Positions 1 to 57,000 of a DNA stretch of 64,000 bases are shown in pieces. Below the pieces are notes generated by a model, which worked only from the letters and a program-made list of their open reading frames with translations, ran no database searches and was not told the origin of the DNA. Both the position numbers and the translations under genes were made by a program. Each line of letters starts with the position of its first letter. Position 1 is the first letter of the stretch. The stretch comes from Lutraria lutraria (taxonomy: Eukaryota; Mollusca; Bivalvia; Venerida; Mactridae), in assembly GCA_964023205.1 (NCBI GenBank), contig OZ026847.1:10850599-10914598 (forward strand). Reading direction: 5' to 3'.

Positions 1-411
1 CACGTGCCCAATAACTGGCTTTTTGTTTTAACATATCAACAGACACATACAATTGTTGCCGTAAATTAACACAAGCTATATAATTATATATTCATGATGC
101 ATCTTGATTTTCCTAATGTATACATATCATCAAAAGAAAGGCGATCGCTGACATATTTAAAATATAACATTTAATCAAAACTCTATAAAGTCTAGTTTTT
201 AAAACACCTAAAGCTAAGTGTATTGTCGTCTAATTGGATTAACACTCACGATGAAATCACGTGCCTACATGCATCAGATAAAGAATAAAGTTTGTCCTGA
301 AAATGTCTTAGCTGCAAACCAAATTTCATTCTAAACGATTCCAAGAGATATTACAAGCAATGAACATTCATATAACACATTGTCTAAGTTGTTGTCAAAG
401 ACTGAAGTTCG
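1..411 (-). other. CLCN6 3' untranslated region and downstream flank
   Basis: Sequence after the CLCN6 stop, AT-rich with no open gene. On the minus strand an ATTAAA hexamer at 175-170 is a plausible poly(A) signal about 240 bp after the stop. Nothing else is recognised. Confidence 0.4.
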
Positions 412-45663
<45,252 letters not shown>

Positions 45664-46329
45664 TTTATCCCGTTCCATAGTTCAAAAATAATGAACTTCC
45701 GTTTTGATAGTATAAGCTACTTTCACTTTGATATAATTATACACTTATTCAAATAGCTTCGACTTGTTTGCAATTATCAATCATCGAACAATCCGTTACA
45801 TGAATATACTCTGTTAATGTATTCATGAAAGTTCGACATTATTAAATTATTTATTCAGGCATGATAGTTCGGTCTAGGGGCTTTGTATTGCACGTAACAA
45901 TATACATCCAAATATGTTTTACATTATGTCCTATACCAAAAAGATTATGCTTTATTTCGTCCTTATTTGTGTCCTTACAAAATAGATCAAATCTTTTTCA
46001 TGACCCCTTAAAGGGGTTTCTTATTCAGTATTAACACGTACACTTCGGAAACATTTTTTTAATCCATGTGTATAACGTACTAAGATTGCAGGCACTTAAA
46101 TTACACGGCAACAATAACCACTTAATCCACGCTCTGTCAAATAATACACATGCATTTGTACAGTATAGACATAGTTTATGTTAACTTAAGCCTCAGCATA
46201 TATTCAAACATAGATGGTGATTAATGAAATCTACATGTGAGCTTCATACTCACCTCATCCAGATAACATTTGTTTGATTAGATCATGTCCTGGTGATAAT
46301 TAATCTTATCATCAGGCTGATTAATATGT

Positions 46330-46650
46330 ACACAATAAGCGATCTTCTCAGTATTGTTATCGGAAGTCTAGTAGTAGCACGTTGGGCCACTCACTGAAAG
46401 GTTGTGGATTCGAATCTCGGGTCCGCCCTTCAATATTTCGGGTACGCTTTTTCAGTGTCCCCATCCCAATATCCCAGTAATTACCTTAACACAGTACTAC
46501 AGGTGCTTGGTGTACTGGTTGGGGACTCTGAAAAGCGTCCCTGGCATATAGAACGGCGCGGGGCAGACATTCGAACACACAGCCTTCATTTCTTGTAATA
46601 GTCGGCCAGCATATCAACACTAGACCACTGATGATCCATTCCTTCGTTAT
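46330..46650. repeat. Inverted pair of family D SINE fragments
   Basis: The left half (cactcactgaaaggttgtgg, gattcgaatctcgg, gctttttcagtgtcccc) reads as family D in plus orientation; the right half (ggactctgaaaagcgtccc, ttgtaatagtcggccagca) is the same family in minus orientation. The result is a loose palindrome. Confidence 0.5.
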
Positions 46651-46754
46651 TATTGACAAAATCTGGATACAAAATAAATGATATTTCGGATATCTTATTA
46701 TAGAGTTGAAACATAGAATAAATATTAAACACAGTTCAAAATAACTGTTTTGTT

Positions 46755-46985
46755 AATTTTTATCGAGTTTTACGCCCTTTTCAACAGTCAGAGTCATATG
46801 GGGCGGAAAGTTCACCAAGCCATCGTTATTTGGAAAAACCAGTACTAGACTCCCATCCTCCGTAAGCAACAGTCTACTTTCTAACATACAGAGACATGGT
46901 CTGTATCAGTGAGAGGTTACATTGATTTGAAGTCGTCGACCGTAACCACTCGACCACGGATCGAGGCGGGTTCCAAATACGTGAC
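46755..46985 (-). mobile_element. SINE, family C, in the intergenic interval
   Basis: Same body words as the copies at 16105 and 20905 (gagttttacgcccttttcaa, accagtactagactccc). The minus-strand tRNA head is readable through tggtcgagtggttacggtcg. It lies between CLCN6 and DIS3L2. Confidence 0.6.
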
Positions 46986-48364
46986 TGTTTGTTTTAATGG
47001 GATGGGCGCTTAGTACGTTTTGGATGTATCTAATCCTACAATAATACCTTTATATTATAACCAACCTATTGACAACATATAATTGTGGAGCTTTAATTCA
47101 TATCAAGAGAAAAAGTATTGTTGAAAGAAAAATGGTAGTGGTATTCGGAAGTAATCTCTCAAATTGGGGTCCTCTGTAACGATATCATTCCAAAAGCAAA
47201 TTAATAATAGTTTATATCATTTCTTTGTATTAGATAATTTTGTGAAGATAACTGGCGACCACTTTGATAACACACGAATGAAGTTAAATGGGTTTCGAAT
47301 GCATTTCATGACCACTATCATTAACGATCGCGGTGTTTGTAATTACGCACGCGTGGGGGGTAGATCTCGAGGGGGTGGACAAACTTGTTAACGTCTTTAT
47401 TTTTTCACTTATTTTATGACTTATTTACGGAGATTTCTTGTGAAAGAAAGTAACCAACATGAATCCCGTGTACATATGTAGGCTACTATATAGTGCATGT
47501 ACATAATTATAAGGTGTAAAAAATATTAGTTTCTGGATACCCGGCCTTTCCTAGACTTTTTGTGCCAGAGCAACGGAACGGTAAAACTCGATATTAAAAT
47601 CGTGTTTGAGACGATTGAAGTAGTTAAGTCGGCTGAGGTAAACTGGTTCCCGTTGACTCTGTCTGTACAAACGAAGCCTTTGATGCACTGCAACACGGAA
47701 CGGGATCCAGTTTAAATAGTGTATGTTTCATATTATAAATGATTTATATGATGTTTTATCTAGAGGTGCATTCCCATTTATATATTCTTATCAGCTCGCT
47801 TATTATTTTATTATCTAATTTAGTAATGATCGAAGTACATGAAGTAGATATCTATTTGTGTAGCTTACTCTATTTTGATAGTACAAGGACTTAGAAAATG
47901 AAGAGTTTTAGCAAACTTGACTGTGATGACCTCACATTAATTAGTGCAATGTATTACCTGAAATCAATATAAAATAATTATACAATCATTCATGGTTGCA
48001 AGAAGACATCACTTTAATCAACGGGTTGTTATTTAAATCAGGTACGTTGTCACAGTTTATTTGGATTATTTTTACTGTCTGTTTAAATGAATTGTCGATC
48101 GTCGCCTATTCAGTAATAAAAATTTTACTTTTCCCTTTCATATCATGACATTGATGCTGTAACATAGCATCCCTGATCATAAGTAACGTATTTTCATAAT
48201 TAAACGAGTACCCGCGCATAGAACTTCAAATTGCGCAATGTTCCATTTGTTTCTTAAAGTTATATATATGTGGTTTTTTTAAGAGTGGACGAGTACCAAG
48301 TATTGGGCGAGTCGGACAATGCAAAATATATTGTTTATGTACATATAGGTATCAGATTGCAGTC

Positions 48365-48460
48365 AGAGACATAGATAAAATTTATGTCTCTGGTCAAGGA
48401 CTTGTATACATCAGGTAGTTGATATACAACTACCTAGCTGTATACATACATAAGTCCTTG
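48365..48460. repeat. Two consecutive perfect-arm hairpins
   Basis: Arms agagacata (48365-48373) and tatgtctct (48383-48391) form the first hairpin. The second runs from caaggactt (395-403) and aggtagttg (413-421) to caactacct (427-435) and aagtccttg (452-460), with a 5-nt loop. It is of precursor-microRNA size, but a MITE remnant is equally possible. Confidence 0.65.
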
Positions 48461-49463
48461 CTCTGGTATATATATAGTATATAGGTCTTTGACTGAGTCC
48501 TCCATATTGTTCTCCTGTGCCAATCTTCGAAATTTATGTTTGAAGTGAACAAGTTATCACAACCATTTAATTATATTATTTTCTTTCGATAAATTACAGA
48601 GCGTGTTTATTAAATGAGTAAATCTTCCTGGTGATATCTATAATCATTGCGGAAATTCAGGTATTTTGCAAAACTGTTCATTTATAATAACATCTTATTG
48701 ATCTTTACACGCAATTTTTATGGTTATGAAGTTTAACCCATCTATACTCGTTATTTTCGTACGAAAGATAGAAATATACAACCGAAAATAATTGAACAAG
48801 GACGAAATCGCATATGGTACGATTATAAACGATTACGAATAAATTACGAGATTTTGAGTTGTCTCCCTTCTTAATAAAACTCTCTACAAAGGAGAATGTG
48901 ACCAGTTCGTTGTGAAATATTGTTCGTTTGATACACATGAGTTTTCTGTTACAATTTTCACTTGTGCATTCTTCTTATTTGTAAGTAGTGATTTTATCAT
49001 TATAAACGAAGTATTCAGATGTCATTGCACTTCATCTGTTAACTGCTACTTCTAATATAGTTGTACTTTTGTCATAGCTACAGTAGCTTGAAGCAGACTA
49101 AAAGTAAAATAATTTTCATTGTCAAGATAAATTCTGTTATTTGCTCTCCTTTTCATCATCGGTGTTCAAACAATGTTTTAAAAGCACTTGTCAGAACTAT
49201 GAATTAGCTATAAAAATGAATGATTAACCATTAGCCTGAATTTACAATGAGAAGAAAGTTCACTGGTGCCACTAGAAATTTACAAGTAATTTTAGTACAG
49301 GGTTCAGATTTGTTAACTGTTTCTCTCTTTAAATAAGAAGGGAAGTTAACCAATTTTGATGAATCATTTTAATATTGTTATCCTGATCTATTTCCAATTT
49401 ATTTGTTATATATACTTCAGTTACAATAGTTCAGGAGTAATCAGGACCTAGCCTTCCCCTAAT

Positions 49464-52400
49464 ATGGATGAAACAGAAGATAGCAAATTTAAAGATCCAG
49501 CAGGTATAAGAACACAAACAGCTGAGGGTTCTATGATGGACAATTTGCTTGAATCAGGCTTAGTGAAGCCTGCAGAATTCAAGTCAAAGAGTGGAACCAA
49601 GGGCAAGTCATTAACACATGAAGAAAGGGCAAAGATGCTGACTATGGTGAAAGATTTAGACAAGTTTAATGACAATAAAAGTAATATACCATTGGAAAAA
49701 GAAAGATCTCCGTTAGCCAAGAATACTGGTGGAAATTTGTTTGCTTATGTAGATTCAGAATTAGCATGTCTTCATGAAGGGGATAAGAATGCATCTACTA
49801 GTAGTGCAGGTAAAAGTGAGAAAAAAGATCACAAACCTGCACCAGGCATATCAAGTGTATCAGCTGAACTGCAAATGCAATTTGAGTCATTGTTGAAAGG
49901 GGATAATGTGAAAGTTGCCTCTGATGAACAAGATAATGGTGCAATGAAATCTAAGGACTCTAAAATATCTGAAAGTAGAGAAATTGCTAGTGATTACCAA
50001 GATGCACAAGATACAAGCCATAGAGCTGCAAGAGTTAAGGAACCAAAAGTGTCGAAAGAAAGTCCAAAGAAAAAGAAAGATAAACAAGAGAACAAAGGTT
50101 CTGGGAAAAGGAATGGTAAATATTTTCTTCTTTAACTAAAATTTGTCTATAATTAATTGTCAAGGAATTCATTACATTTATTCACTACTCTTAACATCAT
50201 TTTATCTGTATCAGTTTCACATGTTATGTGATTATTACAAATCTGCAATAGTGCTAGTCAGCTGATTAAGCCAGTTTCCTGGTGTCTATATTGCATGAAC
50301 ATTGTCTGGACCAAGCATAAAATGGCTGTTTTTCACATTCATGATAATAAATTATACTTCTGTTCAATAAATTGCATAATTGAACACTAATTAGACGACC
50401 TGCTTTGAAATCTTCCTTGGAAAACATTTACATAACATTTTCTAAAAACTGATTGAAAATGTTATCGATAAGTGTTTTTCTCCAGGACTTGATAACTGTT
50501 GCAGCATGTGTACACAAATATCACTGGTGATTACGTTTGTGAAATTTACCTTGTGGTTCATTAAGCTACAAAATGTGTTTCAGATTGTCAAAATTCAGAT
50601 GGTGCTTCATTGGGATCCTATTCAAAACTGTTGATATCCATGGGGAAAAGATCTCCTTACAGAGTAATTGAAGTTGTAAGTAAATTTTGTTCTTCATATA
50701 AAGCAGGCAAAAACTTTTCCCCTAACATTAAACATCACCAAAAAATATAGTTTTTTCCCAATATTTTTTACTTCAGAGATACGGTTCAAATGAAAACGAA
50801 AATAGTTGCAGGAAAATATTTACCAAAACAAGTTAAAGTTTAAGGTCAGCAGAAAAAAGTAGCGTTGTCAACTTTTAGGTTAATAGAAGCCAGGAAATTT
50901 TACATGAAAATTGCTATGAAAAGAAAACTTGACTGTTAATTGGCTTATTGTACCAGGTATATACGCAGTAAATTTTGTATTTACTAATGATTGAGGTTAT
51001 CAATTTACATAAATGAATTTTAAATATTCTTTAAAGGACTTTTCCAGTTTTAAGAATGACCCTCTGAATTACTCATTTATGATTAAAGAGTCATTTTTAA
51101 ATCTTACTTGGGATATGCCTGGGCTGCATGGCTAATCTTATATCCTTAAAACTTAATAACTTTTTGTTAATTCTATAGCTTTAATAAAAATTCTTTCATG
51201 TGCATATGAAATATTGGATTTTTTCTGAGCATGATATAATGATGGATTGGTAAATCTTTCAGCATTTACTGGCTACCTTTAATTTAAAAACAAAAACAGA
51301 CAGAACCTTTGCTAACTCGTGAGCTTTTGGAAGTTAGAATGATAATTTGTTCAGTTACCATTTTTGCTTTAAAAACCCTAGCTCATACAACCTGCAGTAA
51401 AACTGATATAGGCTCATTAGTGCTAAATAATTATGTACCCCCTTTTTATGCTTATCATTTTTATATCAGGTAAATGATTCATTAGACACGGTTCCACCTT
51501 CAACAGAAGCTGAGAATCCATCTACTGGAAAGAAGAAAAGAAATAGGAGGAAAAAGGGGAACCAGCAAGGAGAAGTTTTGTCCCCACCTAATTATGAGGT
51601 ATATCGTATTTGTTGTTTAAAAGTATTATGTGTATTATCTATGTGATATATCTATTATGGTTCAAAACACTTGTTTGCTGTCATACCAGACTTAGCTTAA
51701 GCATGCTCCTGTAGATATAGGCCATGGTGTGAACAGGGGACTTTCTTTTGAACTTATAAAATGATATTATGGATAATGGAGCAAATAAACCTGAATAAAA
51801 GACCCTGTGCTCATTGGTCATGTTTCCTACTCCTTTGTGGACCTGCCTCTGTGGTCGATTGGTTAAAGTCGATTCGTTGATGAAACAAATTATTATTAAT
51901 GCTGCTATACGCTAATTTAAAACTATCTTATGAATATTTGAAATGTATAGGCCTAAAGCAAAATAAATATATCGAAAGTGCCCGTATAAGTACCAGTATA
52001 AATGCCATATTCTTATAACCCGTTACAATCCCGTACACTAAATAACACGATTACGTTATTATTACGACACATTGACTTTAGCTCTAAAATGTAAACACGG
52101 GTATCGAAATTCCTATATCGAAGATCGTTTATATCGAAGTATTTTGGCAAGTCCCACAAACTTCGATATAACGAGTTTTGACTGTATAATAAAACAAACA
52201 AAAATACTCATTTGTGGTCTTTGTTCATACATACTTTGTTCTATTCATATGATAATTGTTTATGATATTCTGTTTTCAAAGAAAAGAATTACTTAGATCT
52301 GCCTTACTTATTAAATTGATTACACGAGAACTTTTACTGTATTCTCTATTGCTACTGAAAGTAAGTTCTTTTTTCCTGAAAAAGTCTTCAATGGTTTGAT

Positions 52401-54017
52401 AAGGATTTGAAAATATATTTTTATTCTATTTCTGATTGATATATTATGTTTATTTTCAGGCTCAACATGTAACTGAGTCTTTCACTGAAAGGCCACAGTC
52501 AGCTAACAAGAAAAAGAAAGAAAAGACTCCACCTAAGATAGTCAAAGAGAAGGTGACTCTTTGTTACAATACACATTATAGAATTATGAGTCCTTTAATT
52601 TGAACTCTATACTTAGCCTTCACAAAAAACTTTTTTAAGCACTGAACATTTAGTCCAGTGAAAATGCAAACTTTACTGGATCAAATGAACTTTAAGTGGA
52701 CCAAAGACAGTAACACAAAATTTCATATAATTTGGCTGAAAAACGTATTTTTCGAGAGTGATTAAAATATTTCATTTTTTTGTTCTGAATCATGGTCGAA
52801 GACTGTAAAATTTAAATACATGTACAATGATTCTTAAGTGGTTCTGACAGTGTAATATATGCTGTACATTTTTGCATTACTCAAATGTACCAGTAGATAA
52901 TTAATACTAATTATTATGAATTATTCATTAATGTGACCTTTATATGAACCTATCTGGCTTATTAAACGTGTTACTATATGAAGCAGTTGGTTGTGCCATT
53001 CAGTGGTCCCATAGAAAAGGTTAATCATTGTTATCACTTACTGATAAAGTGGTCATGAAAGATTTTCTATTTACCATCATGACCGTTTATCGAAACAATG
53101 CCAGTATTTAATTAGATAGAGTTTATTACATTCTTATAGATTTCACCAAATGCTCCGAATAATAAAAGTCATATTTAGTAATCTCTATGGGGCAAAGTTA
53201 TTATTTTCTGTTTATGGATATGTGATAGAGTAAAACCTTACATAAGGGCCATGTCAATATTAAGACCATCTCATTTCAAAAACCACAGGTAATTCTCTGG
53301 ACTGGTTTTCAATATACACTCTATATTCAAACGCTTCTACTTACTATCATCAAACTTCATATATTGGTTCCTGATGACAGCCTATACATGCTTGTGTATT
53401 TTCAGGTCATTAGGTCAAGGTCACCTATAGGAGGCATTGTGTTTCAAAAACACATTTTGTTAGAAATACTAGTATATATTTGGTTCCAAAGAATGATGGT
53501 TATTGTAATATTTTGGTTTACTGAATATTAACAACTGTTTTACCTTTCTTATGTTAGGATGTAATGGTTATGTCAGACAGAGGTCAAGGTCAGATGTCTG
53601 AGAGGTTTTCAAACAAATCTGACCCATATTTAGATCAGATGTCCAAGAAACAGAAGAAAAAGCTTCAGCACTCTCAAGCTGGAATGGCGGGAAATGCTGA
53701 GGTTTGTGATGGAATCTTTTTATTATGTACACCTTTGATGACTGTATTTATTGGTAAATGTTAATGTATGCATTGGTCAGTGTATAATGTAGGGAGCCTC
53801 AGTGATGGAGTGCTTATAAACCCTTATTTGTAGTCACTAGCAATAGAAAAGTCACTGACTAGCCCTGGCTGCTGGTGCAAGAAAACCCTAATGAAAAAAA
53901 GTCTCAATATGTCATATAATATTATGATATTTTTATTTTTGAATACTACAGATTATGACTAGAAGACAGAAGAATGTTGAACAAACTCAGCCCAATAAAC
54001 CTAGTCGTCAAAATCAG
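49464..54017 (+). CDS. DIS3L2: DIS3L2 exons 1-6: long basic, disordered N-terminus
   Basis: Residues 1-392. The start [14 protein letters not shown] is the first ATG of the open frame, after a likely acceptor at about 49418. The segment is rich in Lys, Ser, Glu and Gln and has no recognised fold. Basic clusters recur near exon ends: [50 protein letters not shown]; these could be nuclear-localisation or RNA-contact patches. The segment is not seen in vertebrate DIS3L2 as I know it. The exons are joined to the enzyme by phase and open frame only; a transcript is needed to confirm. Confidence 0.75.
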
Positions 54018-57000
54018 GTATAAATAGTTTTACATAATATTATGTTGACTGAATTATATCTATGCCAATGGTTTGTTTCAATTAAAAAGGTATGTTCTCT
54101 CATTAAAACATTGTAGTACTATGTAACAGAACTATGTAATTCGATCATTTGTTTGCACTGGTTTGCTTGAAATCTAGTGATTTAAATGATTTATAAGAGA
54201 ATTAACTTGGGCATTTGGTTCTAAATTGTTTTCTTCTTGTACATGTTTGTCTGATTGTATAGAATGACTTAATCCATGGTAACAAAGTAAAGAATGCTTC
54301 ATTGATTCTGAAATATCTTTTTTCTTTTGATATTTTATTAATTGTATTATTTAAATTGACAATCGTTAAATTAATTGTTTAGTGTACAGTCAAGCCTGTG
54401 AGCAAAGGTCAACATTTGGAAATTTAAGACAAAATCAGGCTTTATTGACAGGGTGACCTTTATTTGGAGGTGGCAGCTGACTCGGGTTTGACAGTATGGA
54501 TTCATTTAGACTTTTTCTTTTTTTCTCCAGTATACTAGTGAAAGTGTAAATGAAGATTCCTTCATAGAAGTTACTGTAAACTTACCTAAATGTGATCATA
54601 TGTATGTGATTGGACCACAAGGAAAGCATCTACATGACATTATGACAGAAACAGGTAATGTATTTATAAATTTTGTCAATGCTAAGCAAAGGGACCTCAG
54701 TGGTATTAGACTAGTTATCACTAGCCAGCTGTAAGTTCAAATCCTATTTGGGACAATTTTTAACACTCCAGGAAGTTGTGAAGTTAGCTTATGGAAGGTC
54801 AGTGGTTCTACCCAGGTGTAAATCTGGGGTCACCCTCCACCATCAAAGATGGAAAGTCATTTGGTTTTTGTTGCGACATTAAATCACTGTGAAAAATACT
54901 GGCAAACCTGAATGAACCATCTTCCTACCTATCTAAACAATGACTGGCATGAATATGTACCAAAATAGAGCTTAATTCTGCATACAAGTTTGATTGCATT
55001 TACAATATTAAATTTTGAAAATAGCTGAATTTCTTTTTGACCATATAATTTTGTGCTTCCTTTAAACCATTTGCCTGTCTCTGCCTCTCTCTCCCTCTCT
55101 TTGACTTTCTGTCTTTTTTGTGTTATATAGGAGTTGCAGTCTCAGTGCCCAAATTAAACTCTAAGTCTGAAGAGATTGTATTGAGGGGAGATAAAATGCT
55201 GATAGGCCAGGCAATGTCACTTATGTTTAGTAAGGTAAGTTGTTCATCTTTACTGTCTACATACTTCTAAAAATGCATGGTTCTAAGTACGCAGTAGAAT
55301 ATGGTTATAATGAATTCTTACGGACCCAAATGATTACTTCATAATATTCATATTTCACTATATCCTTCAAAAAGGAATAGAGTGAAATATTAATATTAAT
55401 TTCTTATATCTGAAATTTATCAAAACTCGGGAAACTTTGGTAAGACAAGATTATGGTAAAAAAATGCAACATGTTTTCTCAACATATTTGATGGTTTCAT
55501 ACACACATTTTCTTTTTCGTGAAATCATTTTATTTTAAATTGTTTTTGTAAATTACCCTGCAGTGTGAAGAAGCAAAAATGGAATCTCGACAAAATAGAC
55601 AAGGTCAGCATCTGTTTCAAACTCAGAGGATCGTAGGTCAAGGTCAACAAAAACAAGGCCAGCAGAAACAAAGACAAGGTCAAGGTTACAATACTGGTGA
55701 CCTTTCTTATGATATGGAAAGACAGTTGAACTTTGCTGATAATCAAAATGGTGGTAGAAAAGTAAATGAAATGTACGTGGGACAAATTGTTCGACAGCCC
55801 AATCAGCAGGGACAAAGACAGGTCAGAGGCCAGCAAGCTTATCAACTTGGTCCAGGTCAAGGTCAGAGGAGGCAGGGATATGGTCAAGGGCAAAATGAAC
55901 GACCTGTGACTCCCAAGAATGAAATGGATCAGGGCGCACCGAAAGGCCAAGGAAAGAGGCAAAGAAAGAAAAAGGTAAAAAAATATAATTCGAAGGTCCA
56001 TACACATATTTCCGAAGAAAAGTTGCTTTGCTAGCTTAGTGTTATTTTGATATTTGAAATACCTGGCTATAAAATTGTACAGAACAGACTTGAATTTGAA
56101 CTGATGAACTGTATGAAAATGATGGCATTTTATACAATTAATTTTATGACATGTTTATTTCAGGTGGTGTTTTCAGAATATATGAGTGTTGATGAATTGG
56201 AAGAAGGCCTAAAGACTGGCAGTATAATTCAGGTATAGTTTAGACAATAACCAGGCTTAGTTTGTCTTTTGTTGCATAGAAGTCAGATATCTGTTTATGA
56301 AAAGGACCCCTGGTTTTGAACCGACGTCCTTTCAATTTATGATGTCCCTGTTTTTGAAGCATGTTGAAGCATCATGCTTAAAAGGTCTAGAGGAATTCCC
56401 AAGTTAGCTGTCATGTTATCTTATGTCTGAATAGAGCTAACGATTATCATTTTCTTTTGTAGGGACCCATTAGAATCAACCCGAGAAATTTTGAAGAGTC
56501 ATACGTACACCATCCTGTGAGTGTGAAGTATTCTTACCTTAAGATTACATGTAGTTTTATACTGGTATTTCTCTTATTTTCATTCTGAAAGAATGTATGT
56601 TTAGTAAAATATGTTAAAATTCTTTTTCTTTTACAATTTAACCATTAAAAAAATGTCACAAAAGCTTCTGAATGTCTCATGAAATGACATATAGAAATTG
56701 GCGATTGATATATCATTGTCACGTAGAAATTGGTAGTAGATAAATCATGTCACATAGATACAGTTGATAGACCTTGGTCACATAGAAATAGTTGATAGAC
56801 ATTTTTCACATACAAAAATATTTTTGTAAATGATAAGACTTCTGTCACATAGAAATTGTTAAATGATAGACCATTGTCTCATAGAAAAATGAAAATTCCA
56901 ATTTCTGTATTACAGGATGGTAAATCAGACGTACTTATATCAAGTTTGAAGTCTAGGAATAGAGCTTTGAATGGAGATATTGTAGCCGTACTGATACTTG

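Larger units (their letters stand above)
45664..49463. other. Intergenic interval between divergent CLCN6 and DIS3L2
   Basis: About 3.8 kb containing the two 5' ends. It holds the inverted SINE pair (46330-46650), a family C SINE (46755-46985), a 15-bp-arm inverted repeat (near 47640 and 47700) and a hairpin (48365-48460). No TATA or CpG-island promoter is obvious for either gene. The donor-like tttGTAAGTAG at 48981 and acceptor-like atacttcag ending at about 49418 could bound a noncoding first intron of DIS3L2. Confidence 0.45.

Noticed and set aside
49448..49720. Minus ORF opposite DIS3L2 exon 1
   Set aside because: Shadow of the plus-strand coding exon.
49464..55974. A separate KH-protein gene upstream of DIS3L2
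   Set aside because: No stop or poly(A) signal was found between them in frame, every exon phase matches, and exon 9 ends in the basic residues that normally precede cold-shock domain 1. It remains the main alternative until transcripts are seen.
55525..56007. 160-codon minus ORF with hydrophobic composition
   Set aside because: Antisense reading of the Gln/Gly-rich exon 9; Gln and Gly codons read backwards as Leu, Pro and Thr.
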